Shown in pieces: positions 8,554 through 19,111 of a stretch of 64,000 nucleotides of DNA; the first letter of the stretch is position 1, and every line of letters starts with the position of its first letter. Location of the stretch: positions 124,001 through 188,000 of the forward strand of contig NZ_CDBW01000017.1 of assembly GCF_000820145.1 (NCBI RefSeq), in the 5' to 3' direction. Source of the DNA: Aeromonas sobria. Its GTDB lineage: Bacteria > Pseudomonadota > Gammaproteobacteria > Enterobacterales > Aeromonadaceae. The notes below the pieces were generated by a model that ran no database searches, was not told the origin of the DNA, and saw only the letters and a program-made list of their open reading frames with translations. Both the position numbers and the translations under genes were made by a program.

Positions 8554-10542
8554 TTACTTGGCTCGCAGCAGGGTGACTGTCTCTTCATCCAGTGCGGTCA
8601 GGGTGGGGCGAGCCTCGCGCACATACTCCACAAAGGAAGCTGCATCGGTGCCGCAATCCACGCCGCTGGCCTTGCAGTCGAGGGCCTGGCCCGGGGCATA
8701 GACGGCGCTGAGCAGTTCGCCGTTTTGTGCCACTTTCAGCACCGGGAAGGCGGTCAGCTTGCCGTTGACGCTGGCGATATCGACCCGCTCGCTCTGGTGG
8801 CGCTGGGCATTGGCCAGTGCCTGCCAGCCATCGTTGCCGTTGGCGCTGTAGGCGTTCATCACCACCCGATAGCGCTGGTTATCCAGCAGATCTTGCCACT
8901 CTCCGCTTGCGGTCTTGCGCTGCAACCGGGTCAGGGTGCCTGCTTTGCCTGCGTCGGTTTCCTGGAAGGTGTAGCGCAGGTTGCCACCGTAGGGGAACTT
9001 GCCGGCATGGGCGCTGGCGGGCAGGGTGGCAGTGATGGTTTCGCTCAGCAGGGCGCGCACTTCGGCACCGGTCAGGGTCAGCACCGAGAGCTGGTTTTTG
9101 AACGGCAGCAGGGTGAGGGCACTATCCCCCTCGCGCCATTCGCCAGCAGGCAGTTCGGCACGCACGCCGCCCACCGCCAGCAGGGCGAAGTCCACCGGGC
9201 CACCGGTCAGGGCTTGCACTGCTGGCGTATTGGCCCAGTAGAACTCCCCTTCGGCGACCAGCGGCGCCACATCGGAGCCGTGGCTGTCGCTGCCGTTGTC
9301 GCCGGGGCGACGGGCATTTTGCAGCTGTGCGGGGATGGTGCCGATCACCGGGCCGTAGGCTTTCTCCAGCGCCGGTTTGTAGTGGCTGTCGATGATGCCG
9401 CGCAGGCGCGGATCTTCATCCACGGTCACCAGATTGGGCTGGTTGTCGACAAACTTGATCGCCTCTTTGCTGCGGGTTTGGTCGAGCGCTTGCTTGCGGG
9501 CCGGATCGGCGAAGAAGTCGCGGCTGGCCAGCAGGCTGTTGTGGCCCTGGCAGTCGGTCAGCTGGCCTTGGCTGTCAAAGGTCACCTGCGCCAGACCGAT
9601 GGCTTGGGCGTAAGAGCCTGCCTGCACCACGCAGGTCTTGCCAATGCCGTCCGGGTTGGTCACCAGCTTGGCGTAGTCGCCGGTCTTGCCCCAGCCGATA
9701 TTGCGAAAATCGCCGAGCAGGCTGTGGGAGTGGCCGCCGACGATGGCATCGATGCCATTTACCTTGGCTGCCAGCGCCAGATCCCGCTCGTTGCCGATGT
9801 GGGTCAGGGCCACGATCTGGTTGATCCCTTTGGCCTGCAGCAGATCGACCGTGGCCTGAGCCGAGGTGACCTCTTTGCCAAAGCGCAGCTTGCCAACGTT
9901 GGGGGCGATATTACCCATGTCTTCCAGCACCAGACCTATGATAGCGACCAGCTGTTTGCCTTGCGGCAGCTTGTCGAGATCGGTGACCGGGCTCTTCTGG
10001 TTGCCGTCAAAGGCATAGACCACGAAGGGCTTGAGGTTGTCTGCCTTGCTAAGGGCAGGATCGGCCTTGGTGTCGAGGTTGGCAGCCAGCACCGGGAAGT
10101 TGACCCCCTCGATGAAGCGGGCCAGCTTCTGGTTGTCCAGATCGAACTCGTGGTTGCCCAGCGCCATGGCATCGAGGCCAAACTGACTCAGCAGATCGGC
10201 ATTGGCCATCCCTTCGTTGAGCTTGAAGTAGCCGCTGCCCTGCCAAGCGTCGCCACCGTGTAGCAGCAGTATGGGCTGGTTCTTGGCCAGTGCCTCGGCC
10301 TGATAGGCTTTCGCCATGGTTAGCAGGCGGGGGTAACCGCCAAAACGGGTGTAGAGGGTGTCCGTCTCCTCCTGCTGGCCAAAGATCTGCCCGGTGAGAT
10401 CGGCATTGACCGGATCAAACTGGGAGTGGGTATCGTTCATGTGAGCCAGGGTCAGCACGAAGGGTTGACTCTCTTTCGCTGGCTGACAGGCAAACAGGGC
10501 GCTGGTGAGGGTCGCGAGCAGGAGGGGACGCAAGCAATTCAT
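8554..10542 (-). CDS. 5'-nucleotidase/UDP-sugar hydrolase family lipoprotein
   Basis: A 662-residue metallophosphoesterase of the UshA/NutA type that dephosphorylates extracellular nucleotides so nucleosides can be taken up. The N-terminus MNCLRPLLLATLTSALFAC is a lipoprotein signal, so it is membrane-anchored rather than freely periplasmic like UshA. The metallophosphatase metal-site motifs appear in order: AHMNDTHSQ, LLHGGDAWQGSG, ALGNHEFD, and IVGGHSHSLL. The C-terminal 5'-nucleotidase domain includes FALLAVGGVRAELPAG and YSANGNDGW. It is a single gene with its own terminator, close to prs; the nucleotide-salvage link is only thematic. The substrate preference cannot be decided here. Confidence 0.9.
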   Translation of the reverse strand: MNCLRPLLLATLTSALFACQPAKESQPFVLTLAHMNDTHSQFDPVNADLTGQIFGQQEETDTLYTRFGGYPRLLTMAKAYQAEALAKNQPILLLHGGDAWQGSGYFKLNEGMANADLLSQFGLDAMALGNHEFDLDNQKLARFIEGVNFPVLAANLDTKADPALSKADNLKPFVVYAFDGNQKSPVTDLDKLPQGKQLVAIIGLVLEDMGNIAPNVGKLRFGKEVTSAQATVDLLQAKGINQIVALTHIGNERDLALAAKVNGIDAIVGGHSHSLLGDFRNIGWGKTGDYAKLVTNPDGIGKTCVVQAGSYAQAIGLAQVTFDSQGQLTDCQGHNSLLASRDFFADPARKQALDQTRSKEAIKFVDNQPNLVTVDEDPRLRGIIDSHYKPALEKAYGPVIGTIPAQLQNARRPGDNGSDSHGSDVAPLVAEGEFYWANTPAVQALTGGPVDFALLAVGGVRAELPAGEWREGDSALTLLPFKNQLSVLTLTGAEVRALLSETITATLPASAHAGKFPYGGNLRYTFQETDAGKAGTLTRLQRKTASGEWQDLLDNQRYRVVMNAYSANGNDGWQALANAQRHQSERVDIASVNGKLTAFPVLKVAQNGELLSAVYAPGQALDCKASGVDCGTDAASFVEYVREARPTLTALDEETVTLLRAK

Positions 10543-10619
10543 GGGTAAATCCTTAAGCCTGCCGGGGGCAGGGTCGTACCAGATAGCAAAGGGGTGGAAA
10601 GAGAGGGTTCAGAAAGACG

Positions 10620-10641
10620 AAAACCGCCAGCAGGCGGTTTT
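10620..10641 (-). terminator. Terminator of prs
   Basis: The stem aaaccgcc (10621-10628) and ggcggttt (10633-10640), loop agca, lies 18 bases after the prs stop. On the minus strand it ends in a short T run followed by cgtctttc. Confidence 0.75.
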
Positions 10642-10658
10642 CGTTATTGCTGAATCTA

Positions 10659-11606
10659 TCAATGCTCAAACATGGCAGAGATGGACTCTTCGTTGCTGAT
10701 GCGGCGAATGGCTTCGGCCAGCACGGTTGAGAGAGTCAGCTGTTTGACTTTACCAATCGCTTTCATCTCCGCGGTGAGCGGGATGGAGTCGGTGATGATC
10801 AGTTCATCGATCACCGAGTTCTTGATGTTCTCGACGGCAGTGCCAGAGAAGACCGGGTGAGTGGCATAAGCGAATACACGCTTGGCGCCACGCTCTTTCA
10901 GGGCTTCTGCGGCTTTGCACAGGGTGCCGCCGGTGTCGATCATGTCATCAACGATGACGCAGTCGCGGCCAGCAACATCACCGATCAGGTGCATGACCTG
11001 AGAGACGTTCGGGCGGGGACGACGCTTGTCGATGATGGCGATGTCGGTATCGTCCAGCAGCTTGGCGATGGCGCGGGCACGCACTACGCCGCCGATGTCT
11101 GGCGAGACGACAACTGGAGACTCGAGGTTCTTGGACTTCATGTCTTCCAGCAGTACCGGACTACCGAACACGTTGTCGACCGGAACGTCAAAGAAGCCCT
11201 GGATCTGCTCGGCATGCAGGTCAACGGTCAGCACGCGATCCACACCCACGCTGGAGAGGAAGTCAGCGACAACCTTGGCGGTGATAGGTACACGAGCGGA
11301 ACGGACGCGGCGGTCCTGACGGGCATAACCAAAGTAGGGGATAACGGCTGTGATACGGCCAGCTGAAGCACGACGCAGTGCATCCACCATAACGATCAAT
11401 TCCATCAAATTGTCGTTGGTCGGGGCACAGGTGGATTGAATGATGAAGATATCGCCACCACGTACATTCTCATTGATCTGTACGCTGATCTCGCCGTCGC
11501 TAAAGCGACCTACGGCAGCATTGCCGAGTTTGATAAACAGGCGATCTGCGATCTTCTGGGCTAGTTCCGGCGTTGCGTTACCAGCAAACAGCTTCATGTC
11601 AGGCAC
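10659..11606 (-). CDS. prs: Ribose-phosphate pyrophosphokinase (PRPP synthetase)
   Basis: Makes PRPP from ribose 5-phosphate and ATP, feeding purine, pyrimidine, histidine, tryptophan and NAD synthesis. It has 315 residues with the GTG start (GTG CCT GAC ATG), exactly as in E. coli. The conserved pieces are [25 protein letters not shown] (ATP site), [11 protein letters not shown], the flexible-loop region DKRRPRPN, and the PRPP signature [14 protein letters not shown]. It is the last gene of a lolB-ispE-tRNA-Gln-prs run. A PurR-like box lies 66-81 bases before the start, in keeping with PurR control of prs in E. coli. Confidence 0.98.
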   Translation of the reverse strand: MPDMKLFAGNATPELAQKIADRLFIKLGNAAVGRFSDGEISVQINENVRGGDIFIIQSTCAPTNDNLMELIVMVDALRRASAGRITAVIPYFGYARQDRRVRSARVPITAKVVADFLSSVGVDRVLTVDLHAEQIQGFFDVPVDNVFGSPVLLEDMKSKNLESPVVVSPDIGGVVRARAIAKLLDDTDIAIIDKRRPRPNVSQVMHLIGDVAGRDCVIVDDMIDTGGTLCKAAEALKERGAKRVFAYATHPVFSGTAVENIKNSVIDELIITDSIPLTAEMKAIGKVKQLTLSTVLAEAIRRISNEESISAMFEH

Positions 11607-11671
11607 GGTTTGAAACCTCGGGGTTGCATCCAGTATGTGGGGGAGTCTGAAACCAGACCCATATCGTTTTG

Positions 11672-11687
11672 GGGCAAACGATTTATC
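11672..11687 (-). promoter_or_regulatory. Candidate PurR operator before prs
   Basis: gggcaaacgatttatc keeps the core GCAA-C-G-TT of the E. coli PurR consensus (acgcaaacgttttcgt), matching 10 of 16 positions. It lies between the tRNA gene and prs. prs is a known PurR target in E. coli; here the call rests on the motif alone. Confidence 0.4.
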
Positions 11688-11721
11688 AAGATAACGAGCA
11701 AGGATATTATGGCTCTGGATT

Positions 11722-11796
11722 TGGCTGGGGTACTAGGATTCGAACCTAGGAATGGCGAGATCAAAACCCGCTGCCTTACCGCTTGGCGATACCCCA
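11722..11796 (-). tRNA. tRNA-Gln (UUG)
   Basis: 75 nt on the minus strand beginning TGGGGTATCGCCAAG and ending with an encoded CCA. The acceptor stem TGGGGTA pairs with TACCCCA, the T arm is CTAGGTTCGAATCCTAG, and the anticodon loop TTTTGAT gives anticodon TTG (CAA codons). The sequence is close to E. coli glnU/glnW. It lies one base after the ispE stop and 115 bases before prs, so it may be processed from an ispE-prs transcript. Confidence 0.97.
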
Positions 11797-11797
11797 A

Positions 11798-12646
11798 TCA
11801 TTTGAACTGTTGCAATGTCCAGAAGAGAGGTGATATGTTCTCGCCTTTCGCGACAAACCCATCTAGCCCCTTCGGCACCTTGGCAAACACTTCCCGAGCA
11901 GTCACTTCGTCTTCAAATTGAGCAAAGACGCAGGCTCCTGTGCCCGTCATTCTCGACGGCGCGTATTCTAGCAACCAGCCGAGCGCATTGGCAACCTCGG
12001 GGTGGCGCTTTTTCACCAGTGATTCGCAATCGTTTTTCCACTCACCTGCCAGCAAGTTGTCCAACGCCATTTTCGGAGTGGCTCTGGGCAGGTCCGGATC
12101 CTGAAATACTGCCGCCGTGGCCACATGGCAATCGGGTTTGAGCACCAGATACCAGGCGCTTGGTAATTCGACCGGTTGCAGCCGCTCGCCCACCCCTTCG
12201 GCAAAGGCCGCCTTGCCACGGACAAACACCGGCACATCGGCGCCCAGCTGCACGCCAAGCGCTGCCAGTTCATCTTCGCAGAGCCCCGCCTGCCAGAGCT
12301 GGTTAAGCGCCACTAGCGTGGTAGCGGCATCGGACGATCCGCCGCCAATTCCGCCCCCCATGGGCAGCACTTTCTCCAACCGGATATGGGCTCCCTGCGG
12401 GCTCGGTAGCTTTGCCTGCAGCAGGCGCGCCGCCCGGATGATCAGATTCTGCTCATCCGGTACCCCGGGAATGGCCGGGCTCAGGGTGAGTGAGTCGCTG
12501 CCGGGAATCACCTCGAACTCGAGCCAGTCGTTGTGATTGAGGAAGATAAACAGGGTTTGCAGCTCGTGATAGCCATCGGCGCGACGGCCATTGACGTGTA
12601 AAAACAGGTTGAGTTTGGCCGGTGCCGGCCAGCGTGTGGAAGCCAT
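11798..12646 (-). CDS. ispE: 4-diphosphocytidyl-2-C-methyl-D-erythritol kinase
   Basis: GHMP kinase of the MEP pathway that phosphorylates CDP-methylerythritol on the way to isoprenoid precursors. It has 282 residues against 283 in E. coli. The N-terminal substrate motif is [24 protein letters not shown], the ATP-binding GHMP motif is [18 protein letters not shown] (residues about 95-112), and the C-terminal motif is [14 protein letters not shown]. The start ATG at 12646 overlaps the lolB stop by one base (TAATG), which indicates translational coupling; a longer upstream frame is just lolB out of frame. The stop lies one base before tRNA-Gln. Confidence 0.97.
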   Translation of the reverse strand: MASTRWPAPAKLNLFLHVNGRRADGYHELQTLFIFLNHNDWLEFEVIPGSDSLTLSPAIPGVPDEQNLIIRAARLLQAKLPSPQGAHIRLEKVLPMGGGIGGGSSDAATTLVALNQLWQAGLCEDELAALGVQLGADVPVFVRGKAAFAEGVGERLQPVELPSAWYLVLKPDCHVATAAVFQDPDLPRATPKMALDNLLAGEWKNDCESLVKKRHPEVANALGWLLEYAPSRMTGTGACVFAQFEDEVTAREVFAKVPKGLDGFVAKGENISPLFWTLQQFK

Positions 12647-13224
12647 TAACGTGCAAGAGTCCATTGGTTGATCTGAAGCTTGAGGCGGCTGTTCTGGCCG
12701 GTCATGGTCAGCTGGTGCGGCAGGCGGTAGCCATCTTGATCCCGATAATCGCCATAGACGATCTGCCACTGGCCGTCACGGACACTGGCCAGACTGCTGT
12801 CGGGGTTGAGTTCAAACTCGGCCTGACCCGGCAGCCCCTTGATCCATTCCGGCAATCCGGCGACCGGAATATGCCAGCCGGTCAGTTGATAGATAAGCGC
12901 TTCGGCATCCTGGCTCTGGTGGCGCTTGCCGTCGCTGTCGAGCAGGGTGATCTCCCCCTTGCTGCGGGAGAGCTCCAGAATGCTGGTGCCGATCAGGCTG
13001 CTGAGGTTGAGGCGATAATCCTCGCCATCCTGCTGCCAGTTGAGGCGGGCGCTACCTTTCTGCTGGGGGGAGATGATGGCCATCTTGCCGACGATCTGCC
13101 AGTGGGTCAGCTGTTCGAGACGGGTTCGCTCCTGGTTCCAGTTCACCTGATCCCGTTGGGGTTGGGTGGTGGCACAACCGGCCAGCAACAGCAGACAGGT
13201 GAGGGTGAAAATACGCAACAGCAC
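12646..13224 (-). CDS. lolB: Outer-membrane lipoprotein receptor LolB
   Basis: Accepts lipoproteins from LolA and inserts them into the inner leaflet of the outer membrane. It is itself a lipoprotein, with the signal [16 protein letters not shown]. Family features include [23 protein letters not shown] and the C-terminal [17 protein letters not shown] choose the GTG at 13224 because GGAG lies seven bases upstream and the signal peptide then has normal length (192 residues). A GTG at 13254 without such a site would add ten residues. It overlaps ispE by one base and diverges from hemA across 125 bases, as in E. coli. Confidence 0.93.
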   Translation of the reverse strand: MLLRIFTLTCLLLLAGCATTQPQRDQVNWNQERTRLEQLTHWQIVGKMAIISPQQKGSARLNWQQDGEDYRLNLSSLIGTSILELSRSKGEITLLDSDGKRHQSQDAEALIYQLTGWHIPVAGLPEWIKGLPGQAEFELNPDSSLASVRDGQWQIVYGDYRDQDGYRLPHQLTMTGQNSRLKLQINQWTLAR

Positions 13225-13349
13225 GGCAAGGCTCCAGAGAGAGGAATTTGTCACAGTATACGGGGCTGCCGTATTGCTTTTAAAGACTTACCCTTTCTCG
13301 TACAATTGCCGCCTTTGCACCCTGCATATGAAATGATCGTCGCCCACTC

Positions 13350-14606
13350 ATGAGTTTGCTAGCACTCGGAATCAACCACAACACCGCCAGTGTCGCCTTG
13401 CGGGAGCGGGTCGCCTTTGGCCCGGACTGCATCGATCGCGCCTTGCGTGAGCTGGTGAGCCAATCCGGTGTCAGCGAGGCGGTGATTGTCTCAACCTGCA
13501 ACCGGACCGAACTGTACTGCAACCTGGATGGCGAGCAGCAGAGCGATGTGTTGCGCTGGTTACAGCAATTCCACGGGCTGGACGCAGCCGAATTGGTCAA
13601 TGCCATCTATCAGCACCATGACGAAGAGGCGGTGCGCCACTTGATGCGGGTGGCGTGCGGGCTTGATTCGCTGGTGCTCGGTGAGCCGCAGATCCTGGGC
13701 CAAATCAAGCAATCCTATGCCCATGCCCAGCAGTCAGAATCCCTCAAGGGAACGCTGGAGCGGCTGTTCCAGAAGTCCTTCTCGGTGGCAAAACGGGTGC
13801 GCACCGATACCGAGATTGGCGCCAGTGCCGTGTCGGTGGCCTTTGCTGCCGTCAGCCTGGGTCGGCGGATCTTCTCCGATCTTTCCCAGACCAAGGTACT
13901 GCTGGTCGGTGCGGGGGAGACCATCGAGCTGGTGGCACGCCATCTGCGTGAGCAGAACGTCACCCGGATGATGGTGGCCAACCGCACCTTGCAGCGCGCC
14001 CAGACCCTGGCGGCCGAATTCGGTGCCCAGGTGATGACGCTTGAAGAGATCCCCGACTATCTGCACGAGGCGGATATCGTCATCAGTTCGACCGCCAGCC
14101 CCCTGCCGATCATTGGCAAGGGGATGGTGGAGCGCGCCCTCAAAGCCCGCCGCTCCAAGCCGATGTTTCTGGTGGATATCGCAGTGCCGCGTGACATCGA
14201 AGCGGAAGTGGATGAGCTCTCAGATGCCTATCTCTACACGGTGGATGACCTGCAGGGGATCATCGAGCAGAACCTCGAAACCCGTAAACGGGCTGCCGCG
14301 CAGGCGGAAGTGATCGTGCAGGAAGAGCGCGACGAGTTTATGGGCTGGTATCGCGGCCAGAGCTCGGTCGATCTCATTCGCGACTACCGCCATCAGTCCC
14401 AACAGGTGGCTGACGAAGAGCTGCAACGGGCCCTGCTGGCATTGGCGCAGGGCGAGAGTGCCGAACAGGCGCTCAAGGCGATGGCCCATCGCCTCACCAA
14501 CAAGTTGATCCACGCGCCGACCCAGGCCTTGCGCCAGGCGGCTTCCCAGGGCGATCAGAGCGAGCTGTCCCGCTTGCGGCAGGCGCTGGGATTGTCCCAA
14601 GAGTAA
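13350..14606 (+). CDS. hemA: Glutamyl-tRNA reductase
   Basis: NADPH-dependent reduction of glutamyl-tRNA to glutamate-1-semialdehyde, the first committed step of C5 heme synthesis. It has 418 residues, the E. coli length. The catalytic cysteine is in [11 protein letters not shown] (about residue 50), the NADPH fold contains [17 protein letters not shown], and other signatures are [17 protein letters not shown] and [14 protein letters not shown]. The C-terminal dimerisation helix region is present. It is the first gene of the hemA-prfA-prmC-sirB2-sirB1-kdsA run and diverges from lolB, the enteric arrangement. Confidence 0.98.
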   Translation: MSLLALGINHNTASVALRERVAFGPDCIDRALRELVSQSGVSEAVIVSTCNRTELYCNLDGEQQSDVLRWLQQFHGLDAAELVNAIYQHHDEEAVRHLMRVACGLDSLVLGEPQILGQIKQSYAHAQQSESLKGTLERLFQKSFSVAKRVRTDTEIGASAVSVAFAAVSLGRRIFSDLSQTKVLLVGAGETIELVARHLREQNVTRMMVANRTLQRAQTLAAEFGAQVMTLEEIPDYLHEADIVISSTASPLPIIGKGMVERALKARRSKPMFLVDIAVPRDIEAEVDELSDAYLYTVDDLQGIIEQNLETRKRAAAQAEVIVQEERDEFMGWYRGQSSVDLIRDYRHQSQQVADEELQRALLALAQGESAEQALKAMAHRLTNKLIHAPTQALRQAASQGDQSELSRLRQALGLSQE

Positions 14607-14660
14607 TTGTTCGGGGTTGCCATGCTGGCGGCCCCTTCCTCCATTGAGAATGCAAGAGTT

Positions 14661-15749
14661 ATGAATCCGTCACTGATCAGAAAGCTGGAAGGCCTCATCG
14701 AGCGCCACGAAGAAGTTCAGGCCATGCTCGGCGAGCCGGACGTGGTCTCGGATCAGGAGCGCTACCGCGCCCTGACCCGCGAGTATGCCCAGCTGGAAGA
14801 TATCGTTCACGCTTTCCAGCATTATCGTCAGGCGCAGGATGATCTGGAGACCACCCAGCTGATGCTGGAAGAGGATGACGCCGACCTGCGTGAGATGGCG
14901 CAGGAGGAGTTGCCACTGGTCAAGGCCGCCCTGGAGCAACAGGAGCAGGCGATGCAGGTCATGCTGCTGCCCAAGGATCCCCGCGATGACAATAACTGTT
15001 ATCTGGAGATCCGCGCCGGTGCCGGTGGCGACGAAGCGGCGATCTTTGCCGGCGACCTGTTTCGCATGTATTCACGCTTTGCCGAGCGTCAGGGCTGGCG
15101 CCTTTCCATCGTCAGTTGCAACGACGGTGAATACGGTGGCTACAAGGAGGTGATCGCCAAGATCGACGGCGAGCGGGTCTATGGCCGCCTCAAGTTTGAA
15201 TCCGGTGGCCACCGGGTGCAGCGGGTGCCTGAGACCGAATCTCAGGGCCGGGTGCACACCTCCGCCTGTACCGTCGCCGTGCTGCCGGAAGTACCGGAAG
15301 CCGAGCAGATCGAGATCAACCCCTCCGATCTGAAGATCGACACCTTCCGTGCCTCCGGTGCCGGTGGTCAGCACGTCAACAAGACCGACTCGGCCATTCG
15401 CATTACCCACCTGCCGACCGGTCTGGTGGTGGAGTGCCAGGACGAGCGCTCCCAGCACAAGAACCGCGCCAAGGCGATGTCAGTGCTTTCTGCCCGCCTG
15501 CAGGCTGCCGAGGATGAGCGCCACCGCGCTGCCGAACAGAGCACTCGCCGCAATTTGGTGGGCTCCGGTGATCGCTCCGAGCGTATCCGCACCTACAACT
15601 ACCCGCAGGGCCGTCTCTCCGAGCACCGCATCAACCTCACCCTGTATCGTCTCTCTGAAATTTTGGAAGGGGATCTGGACTGCATCATCACGCCGCTGGT
15701 GCAGGAGTATCAGGCCGATCAGCTCGCCTCACTGGCCGAGAACAGTTGA
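14661..15749 (+). CDS. prfA: Peptide chain release factor 1
   Basis: Reads UAA and UAG in the ribosomal A site and triggers peptidyl-tRNA hydrolysis. The catalytic GGQ is in [17 protein letters not shown]; the methylation target Gln of GGQ is modified by PrmC, encoded next. The domain 2 anticodon tripeptide region and [20 protein letters not shown] are present. The start [11 protein letters not shown] gives 362 residues, close to the E. coli 360; the in-frame extension to 14607 lacks family similarity. It lies 54 bases after hemA. Confidence 0.98.
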   Translation: MNPSLIRKLEGLIERHEEVQAMLGEPDVVSDQERYRALTREYAQLEDIVHAFQHYRQAQDDLETTQLMLEEDDADLREMAQEELPLVKAALEQQEQAMQVMLLPKDPRDDNNCYLEIRAGAGGDEAAIFAGDLFRMYSRFAERQGWRLSIVSCNDGEYGGYKEVIAKIDGERVYGRLKFESGGHRVQRVPETESQGRVHTSACTVAVLPEVPEAEQIEINPSDLKIDTFRASGAGGQHVNKTDSAIRITHLPTGLVVECQDERSQHKNRAKAMSVLSARLQAAEDERHRAAEQSTRRNLVGSGDRSERIRTYNYPQGRLSEHRINLTLYRLSEILEGDLDCIITPLVQEYQADQLASLAENS

Positions 15750-15810
15750 TGCAACTGGTGATCCGGCAAGCTCGCATTAAGTGTTGCGCCCATAGGATGG
15801 GGTGGCACTG

Positions 15811-16656
15811 ATGCAGATCCAGCAGGCCCGCTCCCATATCATGACGGTGCTGGCTGGCGGGGAATCCCCCCGCGCCGACGCCGATGTGCTGCTCTGCCAT
15901 CTGCTCGACTGCCGTCGCAGCTATCTGATGACCTGGCCCGAGCGCGAGCTGGATGCCGTCCAGCAGGCCACCCTGCAACAGTGGCTTGACCGTCGGCTGG
16001 CGGGTGAACCCATCGCCCATCTGGTGGGAGAGCGGGAGTTCTGGTCGCTGCCGCTGAAAGTGAGCCCGGCGACCCTGATCCCGCGCCCCGATACCGAGGT
16101 GCTGGTCGAGCAGGCACTGACCAAAATCCCGCAAGGGCCGTGCGCCGTGCTGGATCTCGGCACCGGCACCGGCGCCATCGCGCTGGCGCTCAAGTCCGAG
16201 CGGCCCGAGGTCGATGTATGGGCCGTGGACAGGATGGCCGATGCCGCCGCATTGGCCCGCGAAAACAGCGCCGCTTTGGGATTGCCCATCGAGGTGCGCG
16301 ACGGCAGCTGGTTTGAGCCGCTGGGTGAACCGGATCGCGACAAGACGCCACGTTTTGCGGTGATCGTCTCCAATCCCCCCTATATTGATGGCGCCGATCC
16401 CCATCTCGAGCAGGGTGACGTACGGTTTGAACCACGCTCGGCGCTGGTAGCCGATGAGGCCGGGCTGGCGGATATCCGCCACATCGTGGCCCATGCCCCC
16501 GCTTATCTGCTGACCGATGGCTGGCTGTTGCTGGAACATGGTTGGGATCAGGGCGCTGCAGTGCGGCAGTTGCTGGGGGATAGCGGCTACCGCGAGGTCG
16601 CCACGGTGTGCGATTACGGCGATAACGACAGGGTCACGCTGGGGCGCTGTCCGTAG
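15811..16656 (+). CDS. prmC: Release-factor glutamine N5-methyltransferase
   Basis: SAM-dependent enzyme that methylates the GGQ glutamine of RF1 and RF2. The SAM motif I is LDLGTGTGAIALAL, the acidic motif is WAVDRMADA, and the active-site motif is VSNPPYIDGADPHLEQGDVRFEP, containing NPPY. The PrmC N-terminal helical domain leads to GEPIAHLVGEREFWSLPL and LIPRPDTE. It has 281 residues from the ATG at 15811; a GTG at 15802 would add three. It lies 61 bases after prfA, the gene of its substrate. Confidence 0.97.
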   Translation: MQIQQARSHIMTVLAGGESPRADADVLLCHLLDCRRSYLMTWPERELDAVQQATLQQWLDRRLAGEPIAHLVGEREFWSLPLKVSPATLIPRPDTEVLVEQALTKIPQGPCAVLDLGTGTGAIALALKSERPEVDVWAVDRMADAAALARENSAALGLPIEVRDGSWFEPLGEPDRDKTPRFAVIVSNPPYIDGADPHLEQGDVRFEPRSALVADEAGLADIRHIVAHAPAYLLTDGWLLLEHGWDQGAAVRQLLGDSGYREVATVCDYGDNDRVTLGRCP

Positions 16657-16744
16657 CGGCAAGGTCCCGTTTTAGCCTGAGTTTGGCCGAACGACAGGTT
16701 TTATACGCGGGGTGCCGTTGTGGCGCTCCTTGCAAGGATTAACG

Positions 16745-17128
16745 ATGTATTTTGTGCTCAAACTGCTGCACTTCTTCCTGATTGCCGGTGCCGTACTGAT
16801 GTTTATGCTCCGTTTCTACTGGGTGCAAACAACCGCTGGCCGTGCCTACAGCGCGCCTGTGGTGAAAGTCAGTGGCTGGCTCAACGGTTTGGTGGTGCTC
16901 TCTGGCGTGCTGCTCTGTGTGGTGCTGGATCTCAACCCGTTCAATAACGGCACACCCTGGCTCAGCGAAAAGTTGATGGGTATTGTGGTGCTGGTATTTC
17001 TGGCGACCATGGCGCTGCGGCTGGCCAAAAGCAATCTTATCCGCTGGTGTTCTTTTCTGGGCGCCCTGGGGTGGCTCTTTTTCATTGCCAAGTTGGCAGT
17101 GCTCAAACAGACGAGTTTATTCGGTTAA
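16745..17128 (+). CDS. SirB2 family inner-membrane protein (YchQ)
   Basis: A 127-residue protein with four predicted membrane segments beginning MYFVLKLLHFFLIAGA. SirB-family features are present: LHFFLIAGAVLMFMLRF near the start and NPFNNGTPWLSEKLMGI in the middle. AAGGA lies seven bases before the ATG at 16745; an in-frame ATG at 16712 is less likely. The molecular role of SirB2 is not established; the name comes from an invasion-gene screen in Salmonella. It is followed directly by sirB1, as in E. coli (ychQ-ychA). Confidence 0.9.
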   Translation: MYFVLKLLHFFLIAGAVLMFMLRFYWVQTTAGRAYSAPVVKVSGWLNGLVVLSGVLLCVVLDLNPFNNGTPWLSEKLMGIVVLVFLATMALRLAKSNLIRWCSFLGALGWLFFIAKLAVLKQTSLFG

Positions 17129-17131
17129 GGC

Positions 17132-17941
17132 ATGATGAAGATGTTACGCATAGACGAATGGACCGATTTTGAAGCTCATGACATCACCGAACTGGCGTTG
17201 TCGATCAGCGATGAGATTTATGGATCTGCCGAGCAGGGAGGGCGTGAGTTGACCCTGCTGGATGAGTGGCTGGATGAACAGATCGAAGAGGGAACCTGCG
17301 ACGAGGTGCGTGAGCAACTGTTGCAGGGCTTTTACCAGCAACTCGGTTTTCATGGCGACTGGCAGGATTACTTCTCTGCAAATAATAGTGACCTCAATCA
17401 GGTTCTAGTGCAGCGCAAGGGGATCCCGGTCAGTCTCGGTATTTTGATTATTCAGCTGGGGCGCAAGCTCGGACTCGATGTGGAGGGGATCTGTTTCCCC
17501 GGCCACTTTCTGGTGAGCTTTGCCGGTGGTGAAGGAGAGGTCTATGTCGATCCCTTTACCGGCGATGAGCTGAGTCTGGCGCGTATCGAACTATTGCTGC
17601 GCGGTGCGTTGGGGGATTTGGCCACCCTGACCCCGGCTTATTTGCAACCGTCTGGGCAGTGGGAAATCATCGAGCGACTGCTCAACGTCAGCAAGGGTGC
17701 CCTGCTGCGGGAAGATCGCATGCCTGAGGCGCTGCGCTGTAGCGAGCTGCTATTGCGCATGAAGCCGGGCGACCCGCTGGAGACGCGGGATCGCGGCTTC
17801 ATCTACGAGCAGCTCGACTGCCCCCGTCAGGCCGCCGACGATTTTAGCTATTTTATTGAACAATGCCCGGACGATCCGGTAGCCGATGTGCTCAAAGTGC
17901 AGCTGGCTGCGCTGGATCTCAGCCCCAAGCCTCTTCATTAA
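17132..17941 (+). CDS. SirB1 family transglutaminase-like/TPR protein (YchA)
   Basis: A 269-residue cytoplasmic protein. The N-terminal two thirds is the SirB1 transglutaminase-like fold, with YFSANNSDLNQVLVQRKGIP and ISLGILIIQLGRKLGL-like core and GICFPGHFLVSF. The C-terminal part reads like TPR repeats (LLNVSKGALLREDRMPEALRC, DRGFIYEQLDC). The function is unknown in any organism I know. The first ATG follows sirB2 by three bases; ATG codons at 17135 and 17141 are in-frame alternatives with better spacing from AAGG. The kdsA start follows after 11 bases. Confidence 0.9.
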   Translation: MMKMLRIDEWTDFEAHDITELALSISDEIYGSAEQGGRELTLLDEWLDEQIEEGTCDEVREQLLQGFYQQLGFHGDWQDYFSANNSDLNQVLVQRKGIPVSLGILIIQLGRKLGLDVEGICFPGHFLVSFAGGEGEVYVDPFTGDELSLARIELLLRGALGDLATLTPAYLQPSGQWEIIERLLNVSKGALLREDRMPEALRCSELLLRMKPGDPLETRDRGFIYEQLDCPRQAADDFSYFIEQCPDDPVADVLKVQLAALDLSPKPLH

Positions 17942-17952
17942 GGATGTCTTAG

Positions 17953-18807
<855 letters not shown>

Positions 18808-18830
18808 TCCCGACGCTGTCGTGCTTGATG

Positions 18831-18860
18831 AAAAATGCCCCGCAATGCGGGGCATTTTTT
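18831..18860 (+). terminator. Terminator of the hemA-kdsA operon
   Basis: The 13-base arms aaaaatgccccgc (18831-18843) and gcggggcattttt (18847-18859), with an aat loop, lie 24 bases after kdsA. Confidence 0.92.
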
Positions 18861-19111
18861 ATATCTGCCATATTTTGCTGACGACCAAAATTAATCTTTG
18901 AGTAAACAACAATTGGTTGCCGTGGTGTTAAAGGTGTTAATTTTGTTGTGTGATTGATGTCTCTTAATTGTTTTTTGTTACATGTAGAGTAGTCGCCGTA
19001 GTAATGCAGAAACGGCATGGATCGGGTGAGATACGCAGATGTCTCGTCTCGGCTATCTGCATGTTTATTGCTGCCCTAACAATGTGCAATTAAATTAACA
19101 GGACGTTAATA

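Noticed and set aside
8725..10263. Plus-strand open frame of 512 codons opposite the 5'-nucleotidase gene
   Set aside because: Shadow of the nucleotidase, which has all family motifs on the minus strand.
14607..14660. N-terminal extension of prfA from 14607
   Set aside because: The extra residues do not match release factors; the ATG at 14661 gives the family length.
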